Source: Paraburkholderia acidicola (GTDB taxonomy: Bacteria > Pseudomonadota > Gammaproteobacteria > Burkholderiales > Burkholderiaceae). From it: a stretch of DNA of 64,000 bases. Below, piece by piece: positions 42,422 through 51,975 of the stretch. The translations under genes and the position numbers were made by a program. The stretch lies in the NCBI RefSeq assembly GCF_002362315.1, contig NZ_MTZV01000003.1, forward strand, positions 248,001-312,000, written 5' to 3'. A model generated the notes under the pieces. The model had not been told where the DNA came from. It saw only the letters and a program-made list of their open reading frames with translations, and did no database searches. Each line of letters begins with the position of its first letter. Position 1 is the first letter of the stretch.

Positions 42422-44550
42422 GGCGCGATGATAAACGCAATGCGCGCGGCCAGACCCGAATCGCGCCGGGTCGGTGTCGCGATCGCCTGGGCCAGCACTG
42501 CACGCGAACCGATCACCTCGACGCGCTCGCGCGCCCGCGTGATCGCCGTGTAGACCAGTTCGCGCGACAGCACCCGGCTGAACGCTGCCGGCAGCACCAG
42601 CACCGCATGCTCGAACTCCGAGCCCTGCGACTTGTGCACCGTCAGCGCGAAGGCAGTATCGTGCGGCGGCAACGCAGCCGGTGAAACCGCTCGCACGCTG
42701 CCATCGCCGGAGCGGAAATACACACGCAATGCACCACCCGGACCCGGCAATGTCACGCCGATGTCACCGTTGAACAGGCCCAGTGCGTAGTCGTTGCGCG
42801 TGACCATCACCGGCCGGCCAGCGAACCATTGCGCGCCGACTGCCAGCGGCACGTGTGCCGAGCGACGTACCTGGGCTGCCATCGCCGCGTTCAACTGTTC
42901 GACGCCGCGCGGACCGCCACGTGTCGCGCACAGAATGCGAAAGCGGTTTAGTGCGTCGAAGAGCGGCAGCGGGTCGGGCGTCGCTTCGGCAAGCGCAGCG
43001 CGCAGTGCCGTCGAATACGGTGCGAAACCCGCCGCGAGCCGCGCGATCGTGCGTTCGCTCAGGCCCGGTTCCGCGTCCTCGTGAAGTACCGCAGCACGGT
43101 CTGACTGCGGCGATGTGTCCGCAGTCAGCACGTCGAATGCGGCCTGCGTCGCACCACGGCGGATTGCCAGCGACAAGCGCCCGATCGCCGACTCCAGGCC
43201 GAAGCGGTAATTACGCTCGAGCCATACGACGCAATCGGCGAGTGCGTCGTGTGCTGCATCGACGGGTTGCTGGATGCGCGGGCTCTCGTTACCGGTTGTG
43301 GCAAAGGCGAGATCGCTGGGCGGCTGCGATACGGTGTCGATATCTTCGTGATCTGCCGGCCACCATGGCTCCGCTTCATCGCCGAGCCACATCGGTATCT
43401 CGGCATCCGGCGACGGTAACGCATCCCAACCTTCACGACTGGAAGCAACTGCCTGATGCTGATCGTCGGCACGCGGCAGTGCGGCTGTCAGCGTCGCCAC
43501 ATCGATGGCGAGTGCCGCGGCAATCGCATCGAGCCCCTGTGCGCTGAATGTCGGTCGCGCACTCAGTTCGGCAAACACCGCGCCCGCCTCGACTGCGGCA
43601 AGCTGATCCTTGTCGCCCAGCATCACGAGACGCGTGTGCGGTGCGATCGCATCGAGCAGATGCGCCGCCATCGCGACGTCGATCATCGATGCTTCGTCGA
43701 CCACCACGACGTCGTACGGTAGAGGGTTGTCCCGATGATGGCGAAAGCGCCCGCCCGGCCCGGCGCCGAGCAGACGATGCAGCGTGTACGAAGTCTGCGG
43801 CAAGCGTGCGGCCAACTCCGGCGGCAAGCTGCCCGCGCGTGCCAGCAGCGCTTCCTGCATCCGCTGCGCCGCCTTGCCTGTCGGCGCCGCCAGCGCGATG
43901 CGCAAATCCGCATGCATGTCGAGCAGACACGCCAGCACACCGACAACCGTCGTCGTCTTGCCGGTCCCTGGTCCGCCGCTGACGATCGTCAACCCGCTCG
44001 ACAGCGCCGTCGCAACCGCGACGCGCTGCCAGTCGACACCCTCTTCAACCGACGGTCCAAAGTAGCGCAGCAAGCGCGCGTGCAATGCATGCGCATCCGG
44101 CAATGCCCGATCGACACCGGCAATTGCGTTGTTCCGCGCCGCCTGCGCATGCGCGACCAGCAAACGGGCGAGGCGGCGCTCGTAGTCGTAATACCGCGCG
44201 AGGTACAACCGCCCTTCCGTGTCGACAACAAGCGGCCGCAATGCCGACGCTTCCTGCGACCCATCGCTGACCACACCGCTATCGAACAGCGCCGCATGAA
44301 TCAGATCGAGCGGCGCGGCATAGCGATGCGCGAGTGTCGACAGCGGCACGCAGACATGGCCTTCGGCCGTCGCGCGGCTCGCGGCAAATGCAGCGCGCGC
44401 AGCCCAGCGCACACTCGCCGGCGTCGCACCGAGGCGGCGCGTCAGCGTCGCAATCCGTCGCGCGAAACCGTCGGCTAGCGCCGTGCTGAAATCGGTGGGT
44501 GCTGGCAGCGTGAACTCGGCTGCCGGAAGCGGCTTGACCGTTGCGCTCAT
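42418..44550 (-). CDS. recD: Exodeoxyribonuclease V subunit alpha (RecD)
   Basis: A 710-aa 5'-3' helicase subunit of RecBCD. Walker [11 protein letters not shown] is at 192-201. [10 protein letters not shown] is the Walker B region, [16 protein letters not shown] motif III, and the C-terminal [17 protein letters not shown] and [17 protein letters not shown] are motifs V-VI. It adds the fast helicase motor to the double-strand-break processing enzyme. Overlaps of 4 bp with recB (upstream) and arfB (downstream) indicate one operon. Confidence 0.95.
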   Translation of the reverse strand: MSATVKPLPAAEFTLPAPTDFSTALADGFARRIATLTRRLGATPASVRWAARAAFAASRATAEGHVCVPLSTLAHRYAAPLDLIHAALFDSGVVSDGSQEASALRPLVVDTEGRLYLARYYDYERRLARLLVAHAQAARNNAIAGVDRALPDAHALHARLLRYFGPSVEEGVDWQRVAVATALSSGLTIVSGGPGTGKTTTVVGVLACLLDMHADLRIALAAPTGKAAQRMQEALLARAGSLPPELAARLPQTSYTLHRLLGAGPGGRFRHHRDNPLPYDVVVVDEASMIDVAMAAHLLDAIAPHTRLVMLGDKDQLAAVEAGAVFAELSARPTFSAQGLDAIAAALAIDVATLTAALPRADDQHQAVASSREGWDALPSPDAEIPMWLGDEAEPWWPADHEDIDTVSQPPSDLAFATTGNESPRIQQPVDAAHDALADCVVWLERNYRFGLESAIGRLSLAIRRGATQAAFDVLTADTSPQSDRAAVLHEDAEPGLSERTIARLAAGFAPYSTALRAALAEATPDPLPLFDALNRFRILCATRGGPRGVEQLNAAMAAQVRRSAHVPLAVGAQWFAGRPVMVTRNDYALGLFNGDIGVTLPGPGGALRVYFRSGDGSVRAVSPAALPPHDTAFALTVHKSQGSEFEHAVLVLPAAFSRVLSRELVYTAITRARERVEVIGSRAVLAQAIATPTRRDSGLAARIAFIIAP

Positions 44551-47500
44551 ACCGTCCTCCCGTCCATCAACGCATCGAGCGCCATCACGAGGCGTTCATC
44601 GGGTTGCCGTGCGTGCACACCGGTCGGCGCGTCGCCGTCGCGCCATCCAGGCCGCACGCCGCGCACGAACAGATACAGATAGCCACCGATGTGTTCGCCA
44701 TACGCATAGTCGCGCAGCCGCGACTTCAGATAGCGATGCAGCGCCACCGTATAGAGCAGCGCCTGCAGGTGATACGCATGGCTCGCCATCGCGGCCTCGA
44801 GCGGCGCGGCGGTGTAGTCGGCGGGTGTATCGCCGAGGTGATTCGATTTCCAGTCGACGATCCAGAACCGCCCGTCGTGTTCGACGATCATGTCGATGAA
44901 ACCTTTCACGAAGCCGCGCAGTGCTCCGGCTTCGAGCGCGACGTCGGGGTAGCCGTGCGCGGTCAGCACATTACGCAGTGTCGGAAAATCGAGCGAAGAA
45001 GCGGGAAACAGAAACTCGAGCTCGTTCATCCGTCGCGCCGGGTTCAACTTCGCGAGCGTCATGCCCGGCACGAGTTCGGTCGCGACAACGTCGTCGAGCA
45101 GCCGGTGCATCATCGACGGCAGGCGCTTCGCGAGATCCGGCGCAGCTGGCGCCGGGCGCTCGCGCAACGCGCGCACGATCGCTTCCGGCCACTTGCTGCG
45201 ATCGGTGAAGTCGGCTAGTTCGAACATCCGGTGCAGACACTCGCCGGCCGCTGCGCCGCGCGGAAACGCGAGGATGTCGTCGGCGGCGAGCGATGTGGCC
45301 TGCGATAGAAGCGCCGCTGGCCACGCCGGCTGCGCCACCAGATCGGCAATCTCGTCGTGGTCGGGCCGTGCATCGCCGGCCGGTGTGAAGACTTCGTCCG
45401 CCCGCGCACCGGCTACGACCAGCGCGCTGAAACTCGCGAGACGCCACGCATCGCGCAGCAGACGGCGACCGGTTCGCGCCTGCATGCGCCGGCCGTCGTC
45501 CTGCCGGCTCTCGAGCGGCACGCGCCGCTGTCCGAGCGGCAGCGCGGCGAGCGCAATCGGTCCGCCTGCGAGTACCTGCCAGCGTGCCATCAGATCAGCT
45601 TCGTCGGGTGGCGCGGCGAGCCAGTCGTCGAACGCGAGACCCGCGCCCGCGACGAGCCAGTTCAACACGCTGCGGCGCGACTCCTTTGTCGAACGCGACG
45701 AGACGTAGGTGCCCGCGACCAGATAGCAGCGATACACCGCCCGCGTCAGCGCGACGTACACGAGACGCGCGCGCTCGGCCGCCTGTTCACGCGTGGCATG
45801 GCGCGTGGCCCGCTCCGCTTCTTCGTCGTCGCAACCGTAATGCAGCACCGCTGCGCCATCCTCATCGTGATACTCGCGTGCATCGGGCAGACCCGACGAC
45901 GGCGGATCGCGCAATGCGCCATCGTTCAGGAATGGACAGAACACCACCGCATATTCAAGTCCTTTCGATTTATGCACGGTAACGATCTGCACGAGATTGC
46001 GGTCCGACTCGAGACGCAACTGCGCTTCTTCGCCGCCGCCCTGCTCGCGTTGTGCAGCGAGCCAGCGCAGCGTCGGTGCAATGCCGGGCTGCGACGCAGC
46101 GCGCGCCTGCACGAGTTCCGCGAGATGGTTCACATCGGTGAGCCGTCGTTCGCCGTCGGGCCCCGCGACCAGACGCTGGGCGATACCGAGTTCGCGCATC
46201 AACGTGCGCCACATCGCAGCGAAGCCGCGCTCATGCCACAACGTGCGATAGCGCGAAAAGCGTTCGACCCAACCCATCGCATCGGCGGCGTGCTCCTGAG
46301 CGTCAGCGGACAGCGGCGCATCGGTCACCTGCTCCAGTTGCCAGAGCGCGGCCGCATCGAGCCCGAGCCAGTCGGTGGCGAGTGCAGCGCGCAGACGCCG
46401 CAGATCGCCGGGCGTATCGACGGCAGCAAGCACGCGTTCGATCTGCTCCGCGTCGAGCGTCTCGAACACCGATGCCTGCGCCAGTTCCACGCTACCGACA
46501 CCCCATGCGGCCAGCACCCGCTTGATCTGGCTGCCCTGCCGATGCGTCTGCACGAGCACTGCGATATTGCCCGGCGCCAGCGGCTCGTCGCCGATCGTCA
46601 CCGTATGTTCGCGGGCACCGCGCAACAGCCGCACGATCTCGGCAGCGCACGCTTCGCTGGCGGCGCGCTGCGCATCGCGCTTCGTCAGCGCGGCGTCGCC
46701 TTGCGGCAGTGTCCAGATGCGGAAGTCCGGGCTTTCATCCGCTTCGTTGTGAGCGGCTTGCGTGTCTCCGTCGACGAACGGCTTGCGTTGCCGCTCGCCC
46801 GCACGCACCGGCTGATACGTCAGCCCGTCGAGTACGAACGCGTGCGGGTTCGCCGCGAAGATGCGATTGCACGCTTCGACGATCGGCGCCGTCGAGCGCT
46901 GGTTGACCGCCAGCGTGTAGCACGCAGACGCTTCGGCGCGCGCGGCCAGATACGTATGCAGATCGGCGGCACGAAAACTGTAGATCGCCTGCTTCGGATC
47001 GCCGACGAGGAACAACGGGCCGGCTGGTGCAAAGATCCGGTTGAAGATCGCGAACTGCAACGGGTCGGTGTCCTGGAACTCGTCGATCAACGCGGCTGGG
47101 TAGCGCGTGCGCAGTGCATCGGCGAGCCACGGATGCGCTGCCAGCGCGCGATACAGATTCGACAGCAGATCGTCGAACGAGACGACGCGGCGCGTGCGCT
47201 TGCGCGCGGCGAGTTCGGCCGGTGCGAACTCGAGCCAACCCTGCACGAGATCTAGCCAGCGCGCGCGCTGCGCAATTTCGGCGGCGACGACAGCGGCCGC
47301 GAGATCGTCGGCGAGCGTGAAGAATGCATGTTCGGGTGGCTCGAATTTGACCTTCGTCGCTTTCTTTAGCGCCGAGGCGGTCAGCTTCAACGCTGCGTTC
47401 GGCGGCGGCGCATGGTGGTCGTCCTGCGCGAAGTAATCGGTCCACGCGGCGACGGCTGCGTCGATGGCATCCGGTTTGTGCGATGTCTGTTTGAGCCGGT

Positions 47501-48293
47501 CCTGCGTTTGTGCAAGCAAACCGACTATCGCGTCACGCTCGGTGCGCCACATTTCGTGTGCGGCGGAAAAGCGCGCTTGCGGATCGACCGGTGCGCTATG
47601 CGCAGTGCCGCCGCCATCGCTGTTGCCCTCACCTTGCGCACGCAGGTCGCCCCAGCGCAACTGCGCAAGCGGCTTCTTCAAGCGCCGTGCAAGCTGTTCG
47701 TCGAGCGATGCCGGTCCTGCCCGCTTGCCGACGAGCCACGCGGCGAACGCCGGATGATCGGCGGCGACGGGTTCCACCTGCTGGCGCCAGAAATCGGCGG
47801 CGAGTTCGAAGCGCAGCGCGGCATCGTCGGCTTCCATCTCGAACGCGAACGGCATCGCCGCCGCGAACGGCGCCTCCTGCAGCGCGCGCTGACAGAACGC
47901 GTGGATCGTGTGAATCGCTGCCTGATCGAACGTGCGCAACGCGCGCCGGACGATACCGGTTGCCGCAATACGATCGATACCGCCATCAATCGCAAGCGTC
48001 GTATCGAACAACCCGGCGATAAACGGATCGCCGCCGTCGTCATCCGTTTCGAGCGCCCGGTACAGTTCTGCGAGACGCCCGCGTATGCGCTCGTGCAACT
48101 CGGCGGTGGCCGCCTTCGTAAAAGTAACGACGAGAATCTGGTCAGCGTTGAGATTCTTTTCGAGCAGCAACCGCACGTACAGCGCGCAGATATTCCACGT
48201 CTTGCCCGTGCCCGCCGATGCCTCGATCTGGTTCACGCCATCGAGCGCGCAGCCGAAGACATCGAGTTCCTGTGCCAGCAGCGCGCCGCTCAT
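44547..48293 (-). CDS. recB: Exodeoxyribonuclease V subunit beta (RecB)
   Basis: A 1248-aa SF1 helicase-nuclease. Walker A ASAGTGKTW is at 25-33, LIDEFQDTDPLQFAIF the DExx motif, and VHKSKGLEYAVVFCPF and RLVYVALTRAVYR motifs V-VI. The C-terminal RecB nuclease domain has the metal-binding DWKSN at about 1147-1151 and EFLFPASS upstream. It unwinds double-strand ends and loads RecA with RecC and RecD. ATG 48293 (MSGALLAQELDVFGC) overlaps the recC stop by 4 bp; an upstream frame extension is inside recC. Confidence 0.95.
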   Translation of the reverse strand: MSGALLAQELDVFGCALDGVNQIEASAGTGKTWNICALYVRLLLEKNLNADQILVVTFTKAATAELHERIRGRLAELYRALETDDDGGDPFIAGLFDTTLAIDGGIDRIAATGIVRRALRTFDQAAIHTIHAFCQRALQEAPFAAAMPFAFEMEADDAALRFELAADFWRQQVEPVAADHPAFAAWLVGKRAGPASLDEQLARRLKKPLAQLRWGDLRAQGEGNSDGGGTAHSAPVDPQARFSAAHEMWRTERDAIVGLLAQTQDRLKQTSHKPDAIDAAVAAWTDYFAQDDHHAPPPNAALKLTASALKKATKVKFEPPEHAFFTLADDLAAAVVAAEIAQRARWLDLVQGWLEFAPAELAARKRTRRVVSFDDLLSNLYRALAAHPWLADALRTRYPAALIDEFQDTDPLQFAIFNRIFAPAGPLFLVGDPKQAIYSFRAADLHTYLAARAEASACYTLAVNQRSTAPIVEACNRIFAANPHAFVLDGLTYQPVRAGERQRKPFVDGDTQAAHNEADESPDFRIWTLPQGDAALTKRDAQRAASEACAAEIVRLLRGAREHTVTIGDEPLAPGNIAVLVQTHRQGSQIKRVLAAWGVGSVELAQASVFETLDAEQIERVLAAVDTPGDLRRLRAALATDWLGLDAAALWQLEQVTDAPLSADAQEHAADAMGWVERFSRYRTLWHERGFAAMWRTLMRELGIAQRLVAGPDGERRLTDVNHLAELVQARAASQPGIAPTLRWLAAQREQGGGEEAQLRLESDRNLVQIVTVHKSKGLEYAVVFCPFLNDGALRDPPSSGLPDAREYHDEDGAAVLHYGCDDEEAERATRHATREQAAERARLVYVALTRAVYRCYLVAGTYVSSRSTKESRRSVLNWLVAGAGLAFDDWLAAPPDEADLMARWQVLAGGPIALAALPLGQRRVPLESRQDDGRRMQARTGRRLLRDAWRLASFSALVVAGARADEVFTPAGDARPDHDEIADLVAQPAWPAALLSQATSLAADDILAFPRGAAAGECLHRMFELADFTDRSKWPEAIVRALRERPAPAAPDLAKRLPSMMHRLLDDVVATELVPGMTLAKLNPARRMNELEFLFPASSLDFPTLRNVLTAHGYPDVALEAGALRGFVKGFIDMIVEHDGRFWIVDWKSNHLGDTPADYTAAPLEAAMASHAYHLQALLYTVALHRYLKSRLRDYAYGEHIGGYLYLFVRGVRPGWRDGDAPTGVHARQPDERLVMALDALMDGRTV

Positions 48294-51200
48294 GATCGGC
48301 TCCGCAGATGCTGGACCAGCGGTGCAAACACGATCGTCGCGAGTGTGCCGAACGGCTCGTCGAGCGTCAGCGGTGTGCCGCGCCACGCGATACGCAACGC
48401 CGGATCATCCGACTCGCCACGTACGCGGTCGCTGATCCACGCGCCCTGTGCCGCGGAATCGCTCTCCTTGACCTTGGCCCACGCGCTCTTCGGAAAGAAG
48501 CGCAGCGGCAGCGAACGTCCCGCGCGGAACAGCGCGGCGAGCGGCGCCAGCAGTTCGAGGGGCGCCGCGACCGGTGCGAATTCGAAGGTGTCGCCGCTAC
48601 CGTGCCAGACCGTACGGCGCGGGCCATCGGGCTGCGCCGCGCAATAGACGAGATGCGCGAGCCAGGCCGACAGGTAGTCGCGTGCGGTCGGCTTCGCGTA
48701 GCGGAACATCACCTGGCCGGTTTCGGTTAGCAGGTTCAGCGTACCGTGCAATTGCAACGGTTGCTCAGCAGCCTGGCGCAGTTCATCGTCGTAAGGGCCG
48801 AACAGTTCGATGCCCTTGGTGTCGGGCCAGCGTGGCGCGAGATCGAGCGCAAATGACAGTCGCTCGACACCGCCCGCCACGGCTTGCCTGACGTTATCGG
48901 CCAGTTGGCGCAACGCGCCGAGTTCGCGCGCACGCCACACTTCGCCAGTTGCGCCGCCGGGTAGTTCGGGGCTCGCCTGCGCAATGCGCCGGATGCGTCC
49001 GAGCGCGGCGTCGCCAGTTCCTGCATCGAGCAGCGCCGGTAGCAACCTGTCGGCCAGTGCGTCGCGGCCCGCGTAGTCGAGTTCGAACGGTTCAGTGTCG
49101 AGCAGTTCGCCCTGGGTATCCGTCAGCACGATGCCCAGCCGGTCGCGCAGCAACGCGCGCGCGGGATGACGCCAGAAGCGCTGGAAGGTATCGAACGGGA
49201 CCGGGTCCGCGGGTTCGGCGGGCAGCGGTGCCGAGAAGAACGGCGGGTTCGCCGAGCGCGGCGGGCCGCTCAGCAGCGCGGCCAGTTCCGCGCGCTCCGG
49301 GTCGTAGGTGAACAGCGTGTGGCCTTCATGGGCCGCGAAATAATCGGCGGCGAAGGGCTGCAGCGGATGCTCGACGATAAACGTCCGGCGTGCCGCATCG
49401 AGTTGCGCCGGTAGCGCATCCTCTCCCGCCGATACGCGCGCAAGATGATCAAGCAGCTCATCGACGAGCGCGGCCGGCGGCAACGGCGCGTTATCGCGGA
49501 TGCTGCGGCCGGTGTACGCGATCAGCAAACGGTCGCGTGCGGCCAGCAGCAGATCGAGGAACAGGTTGCGCTCGTCGTCGCGGCGCTGCCGGTCACCCGG
49601 TTTGCCGAACGCCGCCATCAGATCGAATTCGTCCGCACGTGCGAGGCTCGGCAGCACGCCATCGTCCATGCCAAGCAGGCACACGATCCGGTACGGCAGC
49701 CCGCGCAGACTCGTCAACGACGAGAACGTCACACCACCCCACGGCACGCCGCCGCGCGCGGGGTCGTCGAGTGCGGCGGCGAGCGCCGTGCGCACGACAG
49801 ACGCCGGCAGCGGCACATCGAGCGCGCCGCTCTGCATCGCATCGCCCATTGCATCGATGGCGCCGCGCACGTCGGCAAGTGCGTCCGCAAACGCGACGCC
49901 AGTGTCGAAGCATTGCGCGAGCGTGTCGAGCAGCAGTTGCGTCCATTCGGCCGGCGTCTGTTCGGTGGCGCAGCGGCGCGCAAAGCTGTCGAGATGATCG
50001 ACGAAACGCGCCAGCCGGCCGAGCAGTTCCGCATCGGGGCCGCCCGCGCCTTCGACAGGCAACCAGGCATCGACGGGTTCGCCACGGTCCGGCATCGCGT
50101 AGCCGAGGAAGAGCCGGGTCAAAGCATCGGCGAATGTATGACGTGCCACCGGTATCGCGGGATTGACTGGCTCGGCCGGTTCCAGCGGTGCGAGACCGCG
50201 TCGCGCGCCGGCCGCCGCCAGCCATTCCTGCGCCGTTTCGAGCGCGGCCGCATCGATGCCGTAGCGCGCCGCCACCGCATCCACGCGTAGCCATTCAATC
50301 AGCTCGGGCGCCCCCACATTGCGCTCGGGCAGCGCCAGCCAGTCGAGCAGCACGCGCGCGACCGGATTGGCCTGGGTCGGCGGTAAACCGGTGATGCGAT
50401 ACGGAATCCGCCGCAGCGACGCTTCATGACTCCCCACCGACGCCGTGCCGAACACCGCATCGATCAGCGGACCGGCCGTGGCCAGATCGGCGCACGCAAC
50501 CAGCACATCGGACGGCTGCAGATCGTCGAATTCGTCGAACCAGCCGAGCAGCCGGTCGTGCAGCACTTCGAGCTGCCGCGACAGGCTATGGCAGACATGC
50601 ACTTCGATGCCATGTGCTTCTGGCGTGGCTGAGTCGCCGGACTCCGGTTCCAGCGCAAGGATCGCGTTCTGCACGGCCGCGAGCCAGGTCGACGCCGGGT
50701 TGCCGACGTACAGTGACGCTTCGCTCGATGCGGCGCTCTCGGTCAGTTCATGCAGCATGTGCAATTGCGCCTGGGTCTGTCGCCCCCACTCCGCGAGCAG
50801 CGGATGCCCGACCTCCTGATAGTCGAGTTGTCCGGCGGCATCGAGCGCTTCGACGCGCCGTTCGCTGACGATATCGAACCAGAACTCGCGGCACGGATTC
50901 AGCGCGTACAGCCGCACATCGACCCAGCGCGATAGCGTGCGCAGCAGTTCGATATGCAGTGGTGGCATGGTGGGCAGCGCGAACACATAGACAGCGGCCG
51001 GCCAGCCCGCCCGCGAAATCGCGTCGAGATCGAGCGTGCCGACCTCGTCGAGAAAGCGGTAAGCCGGCGGCGTCGCCCCGGCCGGCGAACGGCCAGCCTG
51101 TTTGCGGCTACCGGCTTCACGCTTCTGCCCGTCGGCCATTTCGTCGGCGACTTCGGCGAGCAGCGCGCGCCACAACGCAGCCTGCCAGTGCTCGTCCTCG

Positions 51201-51742
51201 CGGGCCGCGGCACTCGCGCCGATCAGGCGCGGACCGGTCTCGCCTGCCTCCGGGCCCGCAAAGATCGAACCGCCCTTCTGCCACTGCAGCAGCCACTCGG
51301 GACGATAGGTCAGATAGTGATCGAGCACCGTCGCGACGCGTTGCGACAGTTCGTAGCGCATCGACGGATCGGCGGCTTCCAGATAGGCGCGCAGCCGCGG
51401 CGAGGCGTTCCATGGAGCATGGGCGGACGCTTCGGCGGTCCGCCCGAGTTGCCGGTAGCAGCGCCAGACCAGCCGGTCCGGCGCGAACGGCGAATGCGGC
51501 GGCACCGGGATCACACCGTCGATCTGCGCCCACAGCCATTGCGCCAGATAGCGGAAGTCGACGTTCGCACACACGCCGCGCTGCGCCGCGATGTCGAGTT
51601 CGAGCCGGCGCCGCACCGCCGCGCTCGGCACGATCACGGGCTGCGGCGTCCACGGGTCGGACGCGGCGTCGGTCTCCGCCATATCGGCGAGCAAGGCAGC
51701 GACGAGTGTTTCGTACCGGTTCGAATAGAAGAGCTGGAGCAT
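48290..51742 (-). CDS. recC: Exodeoxyribonuclease V subunit gamma (RecC)
   Basis: A 1150-aa Chi-recognition subunit. It starts MLQLFYSNRYETLVAALLADM and has PVIVPSAAVRRRLELDIAAQRGVCANVDFRYLAQWLW, the inactive helicase-like core with LVACADLATAGPLIDAVF, VTFSSLTSLRGLPYRIVCLLGMDDG and RDERNLFLDLLLAARDRLLIAYTG, as in RecC proteins. It is the first gene of the recCBD-arfB operon. No ptrA protease gene is interposed, unlike E. coli. ATG 51742 was chosen from family alignment; upstream codons are in the divergent promoter region. Confidence 0.94.
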   Translation of the reverse strand: MLQLFYSNRYETLVAALLADMAETDAASDPWTPQPVIVPSAAVRRRLELDIAAQRGVCANVDFRYLAQWLWAQIDGVIPVPPHSPFAPDRLVWRCYRQLGRTAEASAHAPWNASPRLRAYLEAADPSMRYELSQRVATVLDHYLTYRPEWLLQWQKGGSIFAGPEAGETGPRLIGASAAAREDEHWQAALWRALLAEVADEMADGQKREAGSRKQAGRSPAGATPPAYRFLDEVGTLDLDAISRAGWPAAVYVFALPTMPPLHIELLRTLSRWVDVRLYALNPCREFWFDIVSERRVEALDAAGQLDYQEVGHPLLAEWGRQTQAQLHMLHELTESAASSEASLYVGNPASTWLAAVQNAILALEPESGDSATPEAHGIEVHVCHSLSRQLEVLHDRLLGWFDEFDDLQPSDVLVACADLATAGPLIDAVFGTASVGSHEASLRRIPYRITGLPPTQANPVARVLLDWLALPERNVGAPELIEWLRVDAVAARYGIDAAALETAQEWLAAAGARRGLAPLEPAEPVNPAIPVARHTFADALTRLFLGYAMPDRGEPVDAWLPVEGAGGPDAELLGRLARFVDHLDSFARRCATEQTPAEWTQLLLDTLAQCFDTGVAFADALADVRGAIDAMGDAMQSGALDVPLPASVVRTALAAALDDPARGGVPWGGVTFSSLTSLRGLPYRIVCLLGMDDGVLPSLARADEFDLMAAFGKPGDRQRRDDERNLFLDLLLAARDRLLIAYTGRSIRDNAPLPPAALVDELLDHLARVSAGEDALPAQLDAARRTFIVEHPLQPFAADYFAAHEGHTLFTYDPERAELAALLSGPPRSANPPFFSAPLPAEPADPVPFDTFQRFWRHPARALLRDRLGIVLTDTQGELLDTEPFELDYAGRDALADRLLPALLDAGTGDAALGRIRRIAQASPELPGGATGEVWRARELGALRQLADNVRQAVAGGVERLSFALDLAPRWPDTKGIELFGPYDDELRQAAEQPLQLHGTLNLLTETGQVMFRYAKPTARDYLSAWLAHLVYCAAQPDGPRRTVWHGSGDTFEFAPVAAPLELLAPLAALFRAGRSLPLRFFPKSAWAKVKESDSAAQGAWISDRVRGESDDPALRIAWRGTPLTLDEPFGTLATIVFAPLVQHLRSRS

Positions 51743-51975
51743 GGAGCCTGTGGAAGCGGACCGTACATCAAAGGCCACGCGGCGCGGATGCGCGAGCCGG
51801 GACGGACCTGAAGCGACAGCATAGCAAAGGCACCGCCGCCGCAGAACCGCTGCGCGCGAACGAGGTCAGACAGCGTGCAAAATCAGTTAGACTCGACGGC
51901 GTTTGGGTTCTGCGCTGCATGCGCCAGCGCCTTTCATTTACGCACGATTCTTCCCCGCACGAGACACGGCAGTCG

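Noticed and set aside
50959-51975. Possible 339-codon N-terminal extension of the FUSC protein overlapping recC
   Set aside because: The extension is Arg/Ala-rich antisense of recC and carries no membrane or FUSC sequence. The protein fold begins at MRYSIEIKKF (51976).
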